The notes: a model not told the origin generated them from the sequence alone. Counted from the first letter of the stretch, positions 35,806 to 45,036 are shown. The stretch: 64,000 bases of DNA from Paraburkholderia mimosarum LMG 23256 = NBRC 106338 (GCF_000739815.1 NZ_BBJJ01000024.1:52409-116408), one strand, 5' to 3'. Made by a program: numbers and translations.

Positions 35806-36666
35806 TTACTTCGCCTTCACGCGGCGCACGTGCTCTTCGAGCTCCGTGAACGACGGACGCTCGGTCGAGAACAGCACCTTGCGGCCGAACTCCACGGCGA
35901 TGGCCGGCGCGTAGCCGTTCAGGCTCGCGAGGATCGTCACCTTGATGCACTGGAACATCTTGGTCGACTCGGTCACGCGCTGCTCCGCGAGGCTCGAGAG
36001 CGGCCCGATGAGGCCGTACGAAAGCAGAATGCCGAGGAACGTGCCCACCAGCGCCTGGGCGATCATCTCGCCGAGGATCGCGGGCGGCTTGTCGGCCGAA
36101 GCCATGGTGTGCACCACACCCATCACCGCCGCGACGATACCGAACGCCGGCATCGCGTCGCCCACCTTCGCGAGCGCATGCGCGGGCGCTTCGCCTTCGG
36201 CGTGGTGCGTTTCGATTTCCTCGTCCATGAGACTTTCGATTTCGAAAGCGTTCATGTTGCCGCCCACCATGAGCCGCAGGTAGTCGGTGAGGAATTCGAC
36301 GATGTGGTGATCGGCCAGGATCTTGGGGTACTGCGTGAAGATCGGGCTCTTCTGCGGATCGTCGATATCGGCTTCGAGCGTGAGCGTGCCTTCCTTGCGC
36401 GCCTTCGCGAGCAGGACATAGAGCAGCGCGAGCAGCTCCATGTACACGTCCTTGTTGTACTTGGCGCCCTTGAAGAGCGTCGGGAGGACGCGCAGCGTGG
36501 CCTTGATGGTCTTGATGCCGTTGCCGAGGATGAACGCGCCGACGCCAGCACCGCCGATCATGAGCAACTCCATCGGCTGCATCAGGGCGCCCAGATGGCC
36601 ACCCTCGAGCGCATAGCCGCCGAAGACGCAAAAGATCGTCACGAGTGTTCCAACGATGATCAGCAC
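35806..36666 (-). CDS. motA: MotA, flagellar stator protein
   Basis: MotA forms the proton channel with MotB and pushes on FliG. The 286-residue protein has four predicted membrane helices: the first from residue 1, the second near 30-50 (LLMIGGAGVGAFILG), the third near 165-190 (GIVAAVMGVVHTM), the fourth near 197-225. A large cytoplasmic loop lies between. It is the first gene of the mot-che run, with a sigma-28 promoter 60 bases upstream. Confidence 0.97.
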   Translation of the reverse strand: MLIIVGTLVTIFCVFGGYALEGGHLGALMQPMELLMIGGAGVGAFILGNGIKTIKATLRVLPTLFKGAKYNKDVYMELLALLYVLLAKARKEGTLTLEADIDDPQKSPIFTQYPKILADHHIVEFLTDYLRLMVGGNMNAFEIESLMDEEIETHHAEGEAPAHALAKVGDAMPAFGIVAAVMGVVHTMASADKPPAILGEMIAQALVGTFLGILLSYGLIGPLSSLAEQRVTESTKMFQCIKVTILASLNGYAPAIAVEFGRKVLFSTERPSFTELEEHVRRVKAK

Positions 36667-36725
36667 AGCGGGGTCCTCACTAGAAATGCGCCGCGAACCG
36701 CCGTCGGCCCGCGCCCTTAGCTGGG

Positions 36726-36752
36726 TTTACGGCAACGGCGCGAAAAACTTTG
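36726..36752 (-). promoter_or_regulatory. Sigma-28 (FliA) promoter of the mot-che operon
   Basis: On the minus strand the site is CAAAGTTT, 11 bases, GCCGTAAA. It is one base off consensus in the -35 and two off in the -10, with the exact spacer, and ends 60 bases before the motA ATG. It supports class III expression of motA, motB and the chemotaxis genes. Confidence 0.75.
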
Positions 36753-37009
36753 GGATGGGATGGCCGCGAAGCGGCCTTGGAGCGTCCGCTCGCCGGACGC
36801 GGGTCGCCTGCCGCCGGCCGACGTGCAGCAGGAATCTGGGGCCTGATTTCAAACCCCTGCCCGATAAGGCTCTACGGGCTTTTTCTGGGTCCCGCCGGGC
36901 ACCTGCGCGGTGCCGTTTCCCGCTTGCGGGCGGCGCGACGCCGCGCCGCATCCGGGGCTGGGCCGGGTTTATCCGGGTGCGCGCCCCCGACGGCCCCCGG
37001 GGGCTCGCG

Positions 37010-37558
37010 TCAAGCGGCGATCCCCGACGCGAGCGCGCTGCGGCGCGTGCGGCCCGCCCGAGAAGGCGGCTGGCACAGTCCACAGACGAAACCGCGCTGC
37101 GGGTCGTGCGCGTGGGCCACATAGTGGCCGCCGCAGCGGGTGCAGGGTGTCATCTGCAGGAGGCCCGAGGTGAAGTAGCGCACGAGCGTCCAGGCACGCG
37201 TGAGGCTCAAAGCGGGCGTCTCGTCGTGCACCCGCAGGTGCTCGAGATAGAGACGGTAGCTCTTCACGATGGCGTGAATCGGCTCGCAGCGCGCATGGCG
37301 GCACATGAACACGAACGTGTTGTAGAACAGCGAGGAATGAACGTTGGGCTGCCAGGTCATGAACCAGTCGGTCGAGAACGGCAGCATGCCCTTCGGTGGC
37401 GACTCGCCCTTCACTTCCTTGTAAAGCCGGATGAGCCGGTCGCGCGAGAGCGAGGTCTCCGCCTCGAGCAGTTGCAGCCGCGCCCCCAGTTCGATGAGTT
37501 CGATCGCCAGCGCGATCTCCTTTACCTCCCGCACCACACTCTTTGTCGCCATAGACAT
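37010..37558 (-). CDS. flhC: FlhC, master flagellar regulator subunit
   Basis: FlhC and FlhD form the heterohexameric activator of class II flagellar promoters. The product has 182 residues from the ATG at 37558; a second ATG two codons on is equally possible, and neither has a strong ribosome site. The frame stays open upstream but overlaps flhD. Family signatures include SVVREVKEIALAIELIELGA, LSRDRLIRLYKEVKGESPPK and GMLPFSTDWFMTW. The zinc-binding cysteines are CTRC and CGLC about 20 residues apart near the C-terminus. It follows flhD by about 92 bases. Confidence 0.95.
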   Translation of the reverse strand: MSMATKSVVREVKEIALAIELIELGARLQLLEAETSLSRDRLIRLYKEVKGESPPKGMLPFSTDWFMTWQPNVHSSLFYNTFVFMCRHARCEPIHAIVKSYRLYLEHLRVHDETPALSLTRAWTLVRYFTSGLLQMTPCTRCGGHYVAHAHDPQRGFVCGLCQPPSRAGRTRRSALASGIAA

Positions 37559-37650
37559 CCGTTGGAAGCCGCAAAGGAATGCACATCGCCGCCGGCGCGC
37601 CCCACGGGACGTCCGCTGCAATGCTGCCGCGCGCGGCGGCGCGGGCAGGT

Positions 37651-37968
37651 TCAGCCGATTTGCTCGACGTCCTGGCCCGCCATGATGATCGCCGAGTGGG
37701 TCAGCGCGGTTTTGCCCTTGTCGGCGAGCGCGCTGAGAATGGCGTGGTCGTCGAACCGGAAGCGGCAAAGCAGCTGGTTCGATGCGGCAAGGCGTACGGT
37801 CTGTGCGAAAGAGAGGTTGGCAAGCACCTCGGCGGACTGCTCCGAAATGCCCATGCGGAACATCCCCGTCGGCCTGTCTTCGCGCAAGAGACGTTGCGCG
37901 AGCAACAGGTACGACAGGTTCACTTCCTTGATCTCATTGAGCATGTCGCTGTGCGTCGTCGCGCTCAT
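37651..37968 (-). CDS. flhD: FlhD, master flagellar regulator subunit
   Basis: FlhD is the second subunit of the class I activator. The 105-residue protein matches the family: EIKEVNLSYLLLAQRLLRED, then MGISEQSAEVLANLSFAQTV and LLCRFRFDDHAILSALADKG. It is transcribed toward flhC and divergent from a GT4 glycosyltransferase gene. Confidence 0.96.
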   Translation of the reverse strand: MSATTHSDMLNEIKEVNLSYLLLAQRLLREDRPTGMFRMGISEQSAEVLANLSFAQTVRLAASNQLLCRFRFDDHAILSALADKGKTALTHSAIIMAGQDVEQIG

Positions 37969-38543
37969 GGATTCCCCCGAATCAAAACGCGGCGGCTGGT
38001 CAGTCCGCCTATGGAAAACGTTTGCTCGTTCGGCCGCAGTACAAACGCAGCCGAACGGCCTGTTTATGGTCGTGATCGCATTGTGGCCGGGGCGCGAACA
38101 AATAGAAATCGGACGGATGCCGCGACGCGTTGCGGGAAAAAGTTTCGCAAGCGTGTAGGAATTTATCTGACAACGAGAGCGGAGCGGCGGCGGGAAGGGG
38201 CGCGCGCCATGTCAGCCGCATAGGGCCGCTCGAAAGATGCGCGGATGATACGCCTTTCATTGGCGCGTCACATTCGCGCGCCTGCGCCCTTCGCTCGCGA
38301 GCGCGGACGGCCGCTCCGGGCATGTGCCTTGCGGGGTGCGCCCATGGCGCGTCACGTTTTGCAATGCCCTTTTACACCCGCTGTTTCCCGCTGTAACAAC
38401 ATTAAGCGTTTGCAAAACCGCGTGTATCAGGCCGGGCGGCATGACCATAATCGAGTCAGGGATAACCCGAAACCCGCAATTCCGCCGCAGTGCCGCATCA
38501 CTCGCATTCGTTGCACGCGGCCTTTTGCCCAGGAGATCGAACA
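37969..38543. other. Long flhDC upstream/leader region
   Basis: This is about 575 bases between divergent flhD and the GT4 gene. No convincing gene is present. About 60 bases upstream of flhD an 8-bp inverted repeat, CGTTCGGC (38027-38034) and GCCGAACG (38050-38057), could form a leader hairpin in the flhDC mRNA. I could not assign -35/-10 boxes with confidence. The length suits a heavily regulated class I promoter. Confidence 0.45.
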
Positions 38544-39611
38544 ATGCGAATCGCACAAATTGCGCCACTTTATGAAGCGGTCCCGCCGAAGCTTTATGGC
38601 GGGACAGAGCGGGTCGTCTCGTATCTGACCGAAGCGCTGGTCGAGCTGGGCCACGAGGTGACGCTGTTCGCGAGCGGCGATTCAGTCACGTCGGCCAAAC
38701 TCGATGCCGCCTGGCCGCGGGCCCTGCGCCTCGACCCGACGATTCGCGACGCCCTCGCGCCTCATATGGTGCTGCTCGAGCGCGTGCGCCGCGTCGCACA
38801 GGAGTTCGACGTGCTGCATTTTCACCTCGACTATCTGCCGTTCCCGCTCTTCTCGAACATGGACACGCCGTTCGTCACGACGCTGCATGGCCGCCTCGAT
38901 CTTCCCGAACTGCAGCCGGTGTTCGAGCAGTTCCCTACCGCACCCGTGATCTCGATCTCGGATTCGCAGCGCCAGCCCCTGCCACACGCCGCATGGCAGA
39001 ACACGATCTATCACGGCCTGCCACAGGACCTGCTCACCCCGCAAGCCGACCGCAAGCCCGAGTACCTGGCGTTCCTTGGCCGGATCTGCCCGGAAAAGCG
39101 CGTGGACACGGCGATCAGGATCGCCGCGCTCTCGGGCCTGCCGCTGAAAATCGCCGCGAAGGTCGACAAGGCCGACCAGGACTACTTCAGGACGGAGATC
39201 GAGCCGCTGCTTTCGGAGGCGCATGTCGAATTCATCGGCGAGATCAACGAAGCGCAGAAGCCTGCGTTCCTTTCGGGCGCGAAAGCGCTGCTCTTTCCGA
39301 TCGACTGGTCCGAGCCATTCGGGCTCGTCATGATCGAGGCGATGGCCTGCGGCACCCCGGTGATCGCCTTCAATCGCGGCTCGGTGCCGGAAGTGATCGA
39401 TCCGGGCATCACGGGCCACGTCGTCGAGGACGTGCAAGGCGCGGTGGCCGCGCTTCAGAATATCGATTCGTTATCGCGCGAAGCGATTCGCCAGCAGTTC
39501 GAACGCCGATTCACATCGCACATCATGGCCAGCAATTACGTCGACACTTATACCGCGCTCATCGAGGCCGCGCAGCGTCCGGTACTGCGCCGTGTGGCGG
39601 CGGGTGGCTGA
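38544..39611 (+). CDS. Glycosyltransferase family 4 protein
   Basis: This is a predicted retaining GT-B glycosyltransferase; donor and acceptor are unknown. The ATG at 38544 has AGGAG eight bases upstream and gives 355 residues. The N-terminal lobe shows IAQIAPLYEAVPPKLYGGTE, RVVSYLTEAL and ALVELGHEVTLFASGDS. The C-terminal lobe shows YLAFLGRICPEKRVDTAIRI, and the donor-site motif LLFPIDWSEPFGLVMIEAMA with CGTPVIAFNRGSVPEVID (conserved E-x7-E pattern). No membrane segment or signal peptide is seen. It is divergent from flhDC, but a role in motility is not shown. Confidence 0.88.
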   Translation: MRIAQIAPLYEAVPPKLYGGTERVVSYLTEALVELGHEVTLFASGDSVTSAKLDAAWPRALRLDPTIRDALAPHMVLLERVRRVAQEFDVLHFHLDYLPFPLFSNMDTPFVTTLHGRLDLPELQPVFEQFPTAPVISISDSQRQPLPHAAWQNTIYHGLPQDLLTPQADRKPEYLAFLGRICPEKRVDTAIRIAALSGLPLKIAAKVDKADQDYFRTEIEPLLSEAHVEFIGEINEAQKPAFLSGAKALLFPIDWSEPFGLVMIEAMACGTPVIAFNRGSVPEVIDPGITGHVVEDVQGAVAALQNIDSLSREAIRQQFERRFTSHIMASNYVDTYTALIEAAQRPVLRRVAAGG

Positions 39612-39722
39612 GTACCGCGCATTGCACAATTTTGGGATAAATGCAGACAATTTGACGGCGTGAATCGTTTGCCTGGGTTCGAATAGCGCCAATGAACGTT
39701 GCATTTCGCGATATGCAGAAAA

Positions 39723-39748
39723 AGAGCCGCATGATCCCATGCGGCTCT
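39723..39748. terminator. Bidirectional terminator between the GT4 gene and the H-NS-like gene
   Basis: AGAGCCGCATG, a 4-base loop, then CATGCGGCTCT form an 11-bp perfect stem. On the minus strand a T5 run follows, ending the H-NS-like transcript; on the plus strand CTTATT follows, which is weaker for the GT4 gene. Confidence 0.85.
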
Positions 39749-39807
39749 CTTATTACGTTTGCGATGACGCGGTGCGGGAGCGAAGTGGTAGCCCGCGCGA
39801 GGGTGCG

Positions 39808-40104
39808 TCAGGCGATCAGATAGCGCTCGCGATTCTTGCCGGCGATCCATTTTGGCGGCTTGCCGCGCCCGCTCCATGTCGCGCCGCTCTTCGGATCCTG
39901 ATAGCGCGGGGGCAGCGGTGCCTTCTTCGGCGGACGACCGCGGCGCGCGGCCTCGGCAAAGCCGAGATCGTGGGCGGAGAGGCCGTACTCTGCGATTCTT
40001 TCCTTGATCGTGGCGATGACGTCCGCGATCTCCGCGCGGCGCGCCTCTTCGGCCTGAGCCTGGAGTTTTGCGATCTGCGCCTTTAGTTCTGAATATTGCG
40101 ACAT
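39808..40104 (-). CDS. H-NS family nucleoid protein
   Basis: This is a small DNA-binding and gene-silencing protein. The 98-residue product has an N-terminal coiled coil (about 1-40; LKAQIAKLQAQAEEARRAEI), a basic linker with ARRGRPPKKAP, and the C-terminal H-NS core PKSGATWSGRGKPPKWI. The W-S-G-R-G-x-x-P-x-W pattern is that of Bv3F/H-NS-like proteins of Burkholderiaceae. The upstream 290 bases are A/T-rich and may be self-bound. Confidence 0.93.
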   Translation of the reverse strand: MSQYSELKAQIAKLQAQAEEARRAEIADVIATIKERIAEYGLSAHDLGFAEAARRGRPPKKAPLPPRYQDPKSGATWSGRGKPPKWIAGKNRERYLIA

Positions 40105-40392
40105 TGCTTTCCCCCTTCATTGCGCGTTAAACCAACTCGAATGGAGATTAGACGCAAATAACGAAATTCGCAATCGCTACTAATACTTCTTTATCACGTT
40201 ATATCTCAATTTAACCTTCACCCGCTTGACGCATGTTTTCGCGCGTACACCTATCGCAATAATTCGATCAATTACGTCAAAATTGACAATCCTTGACACC
40301 GCCCAAAAGTGCGACTGCCTAGAATCTGGCATTTCCGGATGCCGGTGCTTTTCGCGGCTCGTTCAAAAATCGACCTTTCGAGGTGTCATACA

Positions 40393-41139
40393 GTGCACTT
40401 ATCCAAACGACTCATTGCCGAGCTGATCGGCACGTTCTGGCTCGTCCTGGGCGGCTGCGGCAGCGCCGTCCTTGCCGCCAACTTCGCCGGCCCGGCTCAC
40501 GGTCTCGGCATCGGTTTCGTGGGCGTGTCGCTCGCGTTCGGCCTGACGGTGCTAACCATGGCCTTCGCGATCGGCCACATTTCGGGCTGCCATCTGAACC
40601 CGGCCGTGAGCGTGGGCCTCACCGTGGCCGGCCGCTTCCCGGCGCGCGACCTGTTGCCCTATATCGCCGCGCAGGTGGTGGGCGCGGTTATCGGCGCGTT
40701 CGTGCTCGCGCTGATCGCCACGGGCAACCCCGGCTTCGACGTCGCCGCGAGCGGCTTCGCGACCAACGGCTACGGCGAGCACTCGCCGGGCCACTACGCC
40801 ATGGGTGCCGCGTTCGTGTGCGAGGTCGTCATGACGGCGTTCTTCCTGTTCGTCATTCTCGGTGCTACCGACAAGCGCGCGCCTGCCGGCTTCGCGCCGA
40901 TCGCCATCGGCCTGTGCCTCACGCTGATTCACCTGATCTCGATTCCCGTCACCAATACCTCGGTCAACCCGGCCCGCTCGACCGGTCCCGCGCTCTTCGT
41001 AGGCGGCGAGGCGATCGCGCAGCTCTGGCTGTTCTGGGTGGCGCCGATCGTCGGGGCGGTGATCGCGGGCATCGTCTATCCGGCGGTGGCGGGGCGGCGC
41101 GAGGCGATCACGGCCGTGGCGGCGCGCGAGACGGCCTGA
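40393..41139 (+). CDS. aqpZ: AqpZ, water-selective aquaporin
   Basis: AqpZ is a six-helix inner-membrane water channel. The GTG at 40393, with GAGGT eight bases upstream, gives 248 residues. Both NPA boxes are present (CHLNPAVSVG and TSVNPARSTG). The selectivity filter residues expected of AqpZ can be seen: Phe in GTFWLVLGG, His in LTLIHLISIP, Thr in TNTSVNPARS, and the Arg of NPAR. This argues for water rather than glycerol. It stands alone; a 21-bp hairpin follows. Confidence 0.95.
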   Translation: MHLSKRLIAELIGTFWLVLGGCGSAVLAANFAGPAHGLGIGFVGVSLAFGLTVLTMAFAIGHISGCHLNPAVSVGLTVAGRFPARDLLPYIAAQVVGAVIGAFVLALIATGNPGFDVAASGFATNGYGEHSPGHYAMGAAFVCEVVMTAFFLFVILGATDKRAPAGFAPIAIGLCLTLIHLISIPVTNTSVNPARSTGPALFVGGEAIAQLWLFWVAPIVGAVIAGIVYPAVAGRREAITAVAARETA

Positions 41140-41179
41140 CGGTTCGACACGGCGCAAGGCGGCGCCGCGACCCAGCCAT

Positions 41180-41229
41180 GCCGCAGCAACGCGAACGGGC
41201 GCTCAGGTGCCCGTTCGCGTTGCTGCGGC
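41180..41229 (+). repeat. Perfect 21-bp inverted repeat downstream of aqpZ
   Basis: The left arm 41180-41200 (GCCGCAGCAACGCGAACGGG then C) pairs perfectly with 41209-41229 around an 8-base loop. No U-tract follows. It lies 41 bases after the aqpZ stop and upstream of a same-strand lipoprotein gene. It may be a terminator without a U-tract, an mRNA-stabilising hairpin or a mobile-repeat remnant. Confidence 0.85.
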
Positions 41230-41305
41230 GCGTGCACCGGTGGGCAAGACCATGGCGGCTGCGCTGCTAGAATCGGGCGACCATCCTTCGGAGCACCCGC
41301 CCAGC

Positions 41306-42040
41306 ATGAAGCGCTCACGATCCCGGCCGTACCGGCTCGCCCCTACGCTCGCCGCAGGTCTGAGCGCAATGCTCGCTGCCTGCGCGCCGCTGCCACAGGC
41401 CGGCGCCCCCAGCGGCGCTGGTGGCACAGCGCAAACGAGCGAGAACGGCGCGGCCAGCTTGCAAGCTGCGCACGATGTGCGCAACATCGAGACGCTCGTA
41501 TTCGTGAGGCACGGAGAAAAGCCGCCGGAAGGACTCGGGCAGCTCAGCTGCAAGGGGCTGAACCGCGCGCTCGCGCTGCCGGCCGTGATCGCGGCCAGGT
41601 ACGGCAAGCCCGACGCCATCTACGCGCCCAATCCTGCCGAGCAGAAGGACGACAACGGCCACCCGTACTACTACGTGCGCCCGCTTGCCACCATCGAGCC
41701 GACCGCGATCCAGTTCGGCATGCCCATCCAGACCCCGTACGGCTATTCGCAGACCGACGCGCTGCAGACAACCCTCGTCGCTCCGCAATGGCGCGGACGC
41801 ACCGTCCTCGTCGCCTGGGAGCATCGGGAGATCGAGGCACTCGTGCGACGCGTCGTCGTCGAGCATGGCGGCCAGGCGAACGACGTGCCGCGCTGGGAAA
41901 GCGCGGACTTCGACAGCATTTATGTAGTGCGGATCGACTGGACCGGCAACACCGCACGCGCGCGTTTTTCGCACGAGCGCGAAGGGCTCGATGGACGAGC
42001 GGACGACTGTCCATGCGCGCAACTGCCTGAAGCGCAGTAA
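41306..42040 (+). CDS. Histidine phosphatase superfamily lipoprotein
   Basis: This is a predicted exported phosphatase of unknown substrate. The ATG at 41306 gives 244 residues. The N-terminus is a lipoprotein signal peptide (lipobox LAAC, Cys near residue 28), followed by a short Gly/Ala/Ser linker. The phosphatase domain has the RHG triad FVRHGEKP, an ArgAsn-type LNRALALPAVIA segment, and the second catalytic His in VAWEHREIEALV. Upstream open sequence in the same frame runs through the aqpZ hairpin and is not a plausible start. It has no obvious operon partner. Confidence 0.85.
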   Translation: MKRSRSRPYRLAPTLAAGLSAMLAACAPLPQAGAPSGAGGTAQTSENGAASLQAAHDVRNIETLVFVRHGEKPPEGLGQLSCKGLNRALALPAVIAARYGKPDAIYAPNPAEQKDDNGHPYYYVRPLATIEPTAIQFGMPIQTPYGYSQTDALQTTLVAPQWRGRTVLVAWEHREIEALVRRVVVEHGGQANDVPRWESADFDSIYVVRIDWTGNTARARFSHEREGLDGRADDCPCAQLPEAQ

Positions 42041-42114
42041 CGTTCAGCTGCAATCGTCAAAGAAGTCACCGCCGGCGAACGCGACGTCCGCCACCGGGAT
42101 CGCGCCAGTCTGGA

Positions 42115-42936
42115 TTACGAAGCGATTTCGTCGTTGATCGTAAAGAGCTTGCGCAGATGGTGCGCGACGCCGGCCTCGAAGTTATTGCCGATGCGTGGCA
42201 CCGACGGTAGCCGCTTGATGAGATCGGGGTTGGCGTTGTTCATCATGAACGGATAGCCCGCCGTTTCCAGCAGATCGATGTCGTTCATGTTGTCGCCGAA
42301 CGCGACGCAATTCGCCGCCTCCAACCCGAGGCGGTCGAGCACGACGCGCAGCGCGCGCCCCTTGGAAACACCGGCCACCATCACCTCGAGACAATCGGGC
42401 AGCGAGTACGTGACATAGAGCGCGTCGCCAAACTCGCGCGCGAGATTGCGAGCGACGTGCGCGAGATCGTCCGGGTCGCCGATATAGAGCGCCTTGGCGA
42501 TGCCGGCGCCAGCGTGGGCGCGCAGATCCACCACCTGGTACTCGAAGCCGGAGTCCTGGTGATAGGCGAGCAGTTCGGGAGCGTCGCGGTCGATGAGCCA
42601 GGCATCGTCGGTAAAGAGGCTCACGATCACGCGGCCGTGCTCGCCCACGGTGTCGGCAGCAACCAGACGCTCGACCAGGGGGGCGGACAGATCGCTGGCG
42701 TGCACAAGTGTGTCGTCGGGGGCGTGCACGCGCGCGCCGTTCGACGTGATCAGATACGGCCGGATGCCCAGCACGTCGCGAATGCCGGCGACGTCGCAAT
42801 AGTGGCGGCCGGTTGCGATCACGAACGGCAGGCCCTGCGCGTCGAGCGCGCCCAGCGTGGCAACCGTGAACGGATCGACCTGATGGTCGCTGTTGAGGAG
42901 CGTTCCGTCGAGATCGGTTGCAATGACCTTGTACAT
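42115..42936 (-). CDS. Cof-type HAD-superfamily phosphatase
   Basis: This is a cytoplasmic phosphatase of the Cof/YidA type, probably acting on small sugar or nucleotide phosphates. The ATG at 42936 gives 273 residues. All HAD motifs are visible: motif I ATDLDGTLLNSD, motif II YLITSNGAR, motif III Lys in VSKGRALRVVLDRL, and motif IV FGDNMNDIDLLETAGYPFMM. A C2-type cap domain fills about 85-190. The exact substrate cannot be read from sequence. Confidence 0.92.
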   Translation of the reverse strand: MYKVIATDLDGTLLNSDHQVDPFTVATLGALDAQGLPFVIATGRHYCDVAGIRDVLGIRPYLITSNGARVHAPDDTLVHASDLSAPLVERLVAADTVGEHGRVIVSLFTDDAWLIDRDAPELLAYHQDSGFEYQVVDLRAHAGAGIAKALYIGDPDDLAHVARNLAREFGDALYVTYSLPDCLEVMVAGVSKGRALRVVLDRLGLEAANCVAFGDNMNDIDLLETAGYPFMMNNANPDLIKRLPSVPRIGNNFEAGVAHHLRKLFTINDEIAS

Positions 42937-43089
42937 GGTGATCGGACAGCTAGCGGGAAACGGGCAATCGTAGCATTTGCCGCCAGCCCATGCCTTTGAT
43001 CTACGTGCCGTGCGGGCTGGCGCACCCGTGCACTTTCGCCCCTTAGCGAGGCGCACAGGGGCCGCAAAACCGCCACCGTTCACGCCTTT

Positions 43090-43986
43090 CTAGTTGCCCG
43101 CGGCGGCGCCTTGCAGCCGGCGCGCTTCCTGTTGCGCGAGCCGCAGGGCGCCCGTTGTGGAATCGGCGAGCGGGGCGCGCAGACGATCGCGCACCGCCTG
43201 CGGCACCCATTCGCGCAGCGGCTGCCCAAGACCGCCCGAGAGCGCCGCCGGCAGGCTGGCCGCTGGATCGAGCGCGGCAATGAGCTTCGAAATCTCCAGA
43301 CCGGCCTCGGCCAGCAGCTTCGCGGCAAACGGATGCTCACGATGCGCCAGCACGACCGGCGCGAGGCTCGCATAAGCTGTCTGGTTAGCCGCGGACTGCC
43401 ACACGATGAGGCTCTCGCGATCGGTTGCGCGCGCCTGCGCGAGCAGCGCACGCGCGAAGTCGTCCATCGCGGCGCGCCCATCGAGCGCCTGCTGCGCCCA
43501 GACGATGGCGCGCAGGCCGAACCACGCGCCGCTGGCTTCATCGCCCGAGGGAAAGCCAAAACCACCTGCGATGCGGCACTGCCCGTCCTCACCGAGCGCC
43601 GCGGCGATGCTGCCCGTGCCCAAGGCGACCACCACGCCAGGCGCCCCGCCATGCGCGCCGAGCAGCGTCGTGTACGCGTCGCTTTCCACCGCGAGACCTG
43701 CCACCGGCGGCTTCGCGGCACGAAACGCCGCGAGCCACTCGGGGTTGTTCACACCGGCGAGCCCGCAGCCAAGCACGCAATGCGACCAGTCGAACACAAG
43801 GCCCGCTTGCGCAAACGCAGCGCAGCAGCCTTCCTCGATCGACCGCCAGGCGCGCTCGATGCCGAGCCCGAGGCCCGATGGGCCCGCAGCGGCGCGCGCC
43901 AGTTCGTTACCATTCACGTCGCCGAGCGCGACGCGTGTGCCCGTGCCACCGCCGTCCACGCCGATCAACCAGGTGTATTTCTGCAT
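43090..43986 (-). CDS. BadF/BadG/BcrA/BcrD-type ATPase, probable N-acetylglucosamine kinase
   Basis: This is a sugar-kinase-fold ATPase of 298 residues. The phosphate-1 motif is LIGVDGGGTGTRVALGDVNG, the adenosine-side motif is VVALGTGSIAAAL, and IAGGFGFPSGDEASGAWFGL is diagnostic of the BadF/GlcNAc-kinase group. The Gly-rich GPSGLGLG segment also fits. The likely activity is phosphorylation of an amino sugar; substrate is inferred from family only. It is divergent from tag and upstream of the HAD phosphatase, so a linked sugar-salvage role is possible. Confidence 0.87.
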   Translation of the reverse strand: MQKYTWLIGVDGGGTGTRVALGDVNGNELARAAAGPSGLGLGIERAWRSIEEGCCAAFAQAGLVFDWSHCVLGCGLAGVNNPEWLAAFRAAKPPVAGLAVESDAYTTLLGAHGGAPGVVVALGTGSIAAALGEDGQCRIAGGFGFPSGDEASGAWFGLRAIVWAQQALDGRAAMDDFARALLAQARATDRESLIVWQSAANQTAYASLAPVVLAHREHPFAAKLLAEAGLEISKLIAALDPAASLPAALSGGLGQPLREWVPQAVRDRLRAPLADSTTGALRLAQQEARRLQGAAAGN

Positions 43987-44165
43987 GATGTCTGCCGCGC
44001 TTGGCGCGCCCTCGAACCCGGTCCGAACGCCGGAATTGATGTCGTGCCGCAGAGACTAACGGCTTCCCTGTGTTCGCACAATCGGCCATCTGGCCAGGGT
44101 GGTGGCGAGGCACCGTTGCGCTATGCTTGCGTGGCCTGAGAAACGTCCCGGAAGGAGAATTCAAC

Positions 44166-44762
44166 GTGGAACACCGCTGCAACTGGGTATCGGCGGGCGC
44201 GTCGCCGCAGTATGTGCAATATCACGACGAAGAGTGGGGCGTGCCATCGCGGGACGACCAGCATCTGTTCGAAATGCTCGTGCTCGAAGGCGCACAGGCC
44301 GGACTTTCGTGGTCCACGATACTCAACAAGCGCGAAGGCTACCGCCGCGCTTTCGCCAACTTCGACGTCGCCAGGGTCGCACGCTTCACGCCCAGGCACG
44401 TGGAAACGCTGTTGCAGGATGCGTCGATCGTGCGCAACCGCGCCAAGATCGAGGCCGCCATCGCCAACGCGCGCGCCGTGCAGCAGATCCAGGCCGAGCA
44501 TGGCTCGCTCGCAACCTTCGTCTGGTCGTTCGTGAACGACACGCCCATCCAGAACGACTGGGCGTCGTATCGCGATGCGCCGGCCTCCACTGAGGTCTCG
44601 GATGCCCTGAGCAAGGCGCTCAAAAAATACGGCTGCAAATTCGTTGGCACGACGATCTGTTATGCGTTCATGCAGGCCGTCGGCATGGTCAACGACCACG
44701 AGCGCGACTGCATGTGCCGCGCGGCTTGCGCGGCGCAGGGCAAGAAAAAGCGCCGCGCCTGA
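44166..44762 (+). CDS. tag: Tag, 3-methyladenine DNA glycosylase I
   Basis: Tag removes 3-methyladenine from alkylated DNA. The GTG at 44166, preceded by AAGGAG, gives 198 residues. Zinc-binding residues match Tag: Cys5 in HRCNW, His in YHDEEWGVP, and the C-terminal His and Cys of NDHERDCMC. Family motifs FEMLVLEGAQAGLSWSTILN, FANFDVARVARF and GCKFVGTTICYAFMQAVGMV are clear. The gene ends in a Lys/Arg-rich tail. Confidence 0.95.
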   Translation: MEHRCNWVSAGASPQYVQYHDEEWGVPSRDDQHLFEMLVLEGAQAGLSWSTILNKREGYRRAFANFDVARVARFTPRHVETLLQDASIVRNRAKIEAAIANARAVQQIQAEHGSLATFVWSFVNDTPIQNDWASYRDAPASTEVSDALSKALKKYGCKFVGTTICYAFMQAVGMVNDHERDCMCRAACAAQGKKKRRA

Positions 44763-44971
44763 GCATAGCGAACGGTGCGGTCAGATACATGCTGAAAAAG
44801 GCGCTGCTGCGCGCCCATATCGACGTCTACGATTTGGCCACGGTCAACCTGCTGAGCTGTCTGCAGAATGTCCACGGCGTCTTTGGCGTGTGGGAATGGG
44901 GGCGAGCATGCTAGACGCCGCCTGACTGGATCCGGCGCACGCAAACGCACGCGGATGACGCGCAAACGCAA

Positions 44972-45008
44972 ACGGCGGCGCAGCTTCTTGCGAAGCATGC
45001 GCCGCCGT
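44972..45008 (-). terminator. Hairpin terminator after rpsU
   Basis: ACGGCGGCGCAGCTTC, a TTGC loop, then GAAGC-A-TGCGCCGCCGT form a 16-bp stem with one bulged base, starting 29 bases past the rpsU stop on the minus strand. It is followed by TTTGCGTTTGCG, a weak U-rich tail. Confidence 0.75.
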
Positions 45009-45036
45009 CTGGCGGAACACCGAAAAGCGAAAAAGC

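Noticed and set aside
36993..37004. GCCCCCGGGGGC as terminator of flhC
   Set aside because: A loopless palindrome without a U-tract; too weak to call.
44714..44914. 66-codon plus-strand open frame after tag
   Set aside because: Begins inside tag and has no recognisable domain or clear start.
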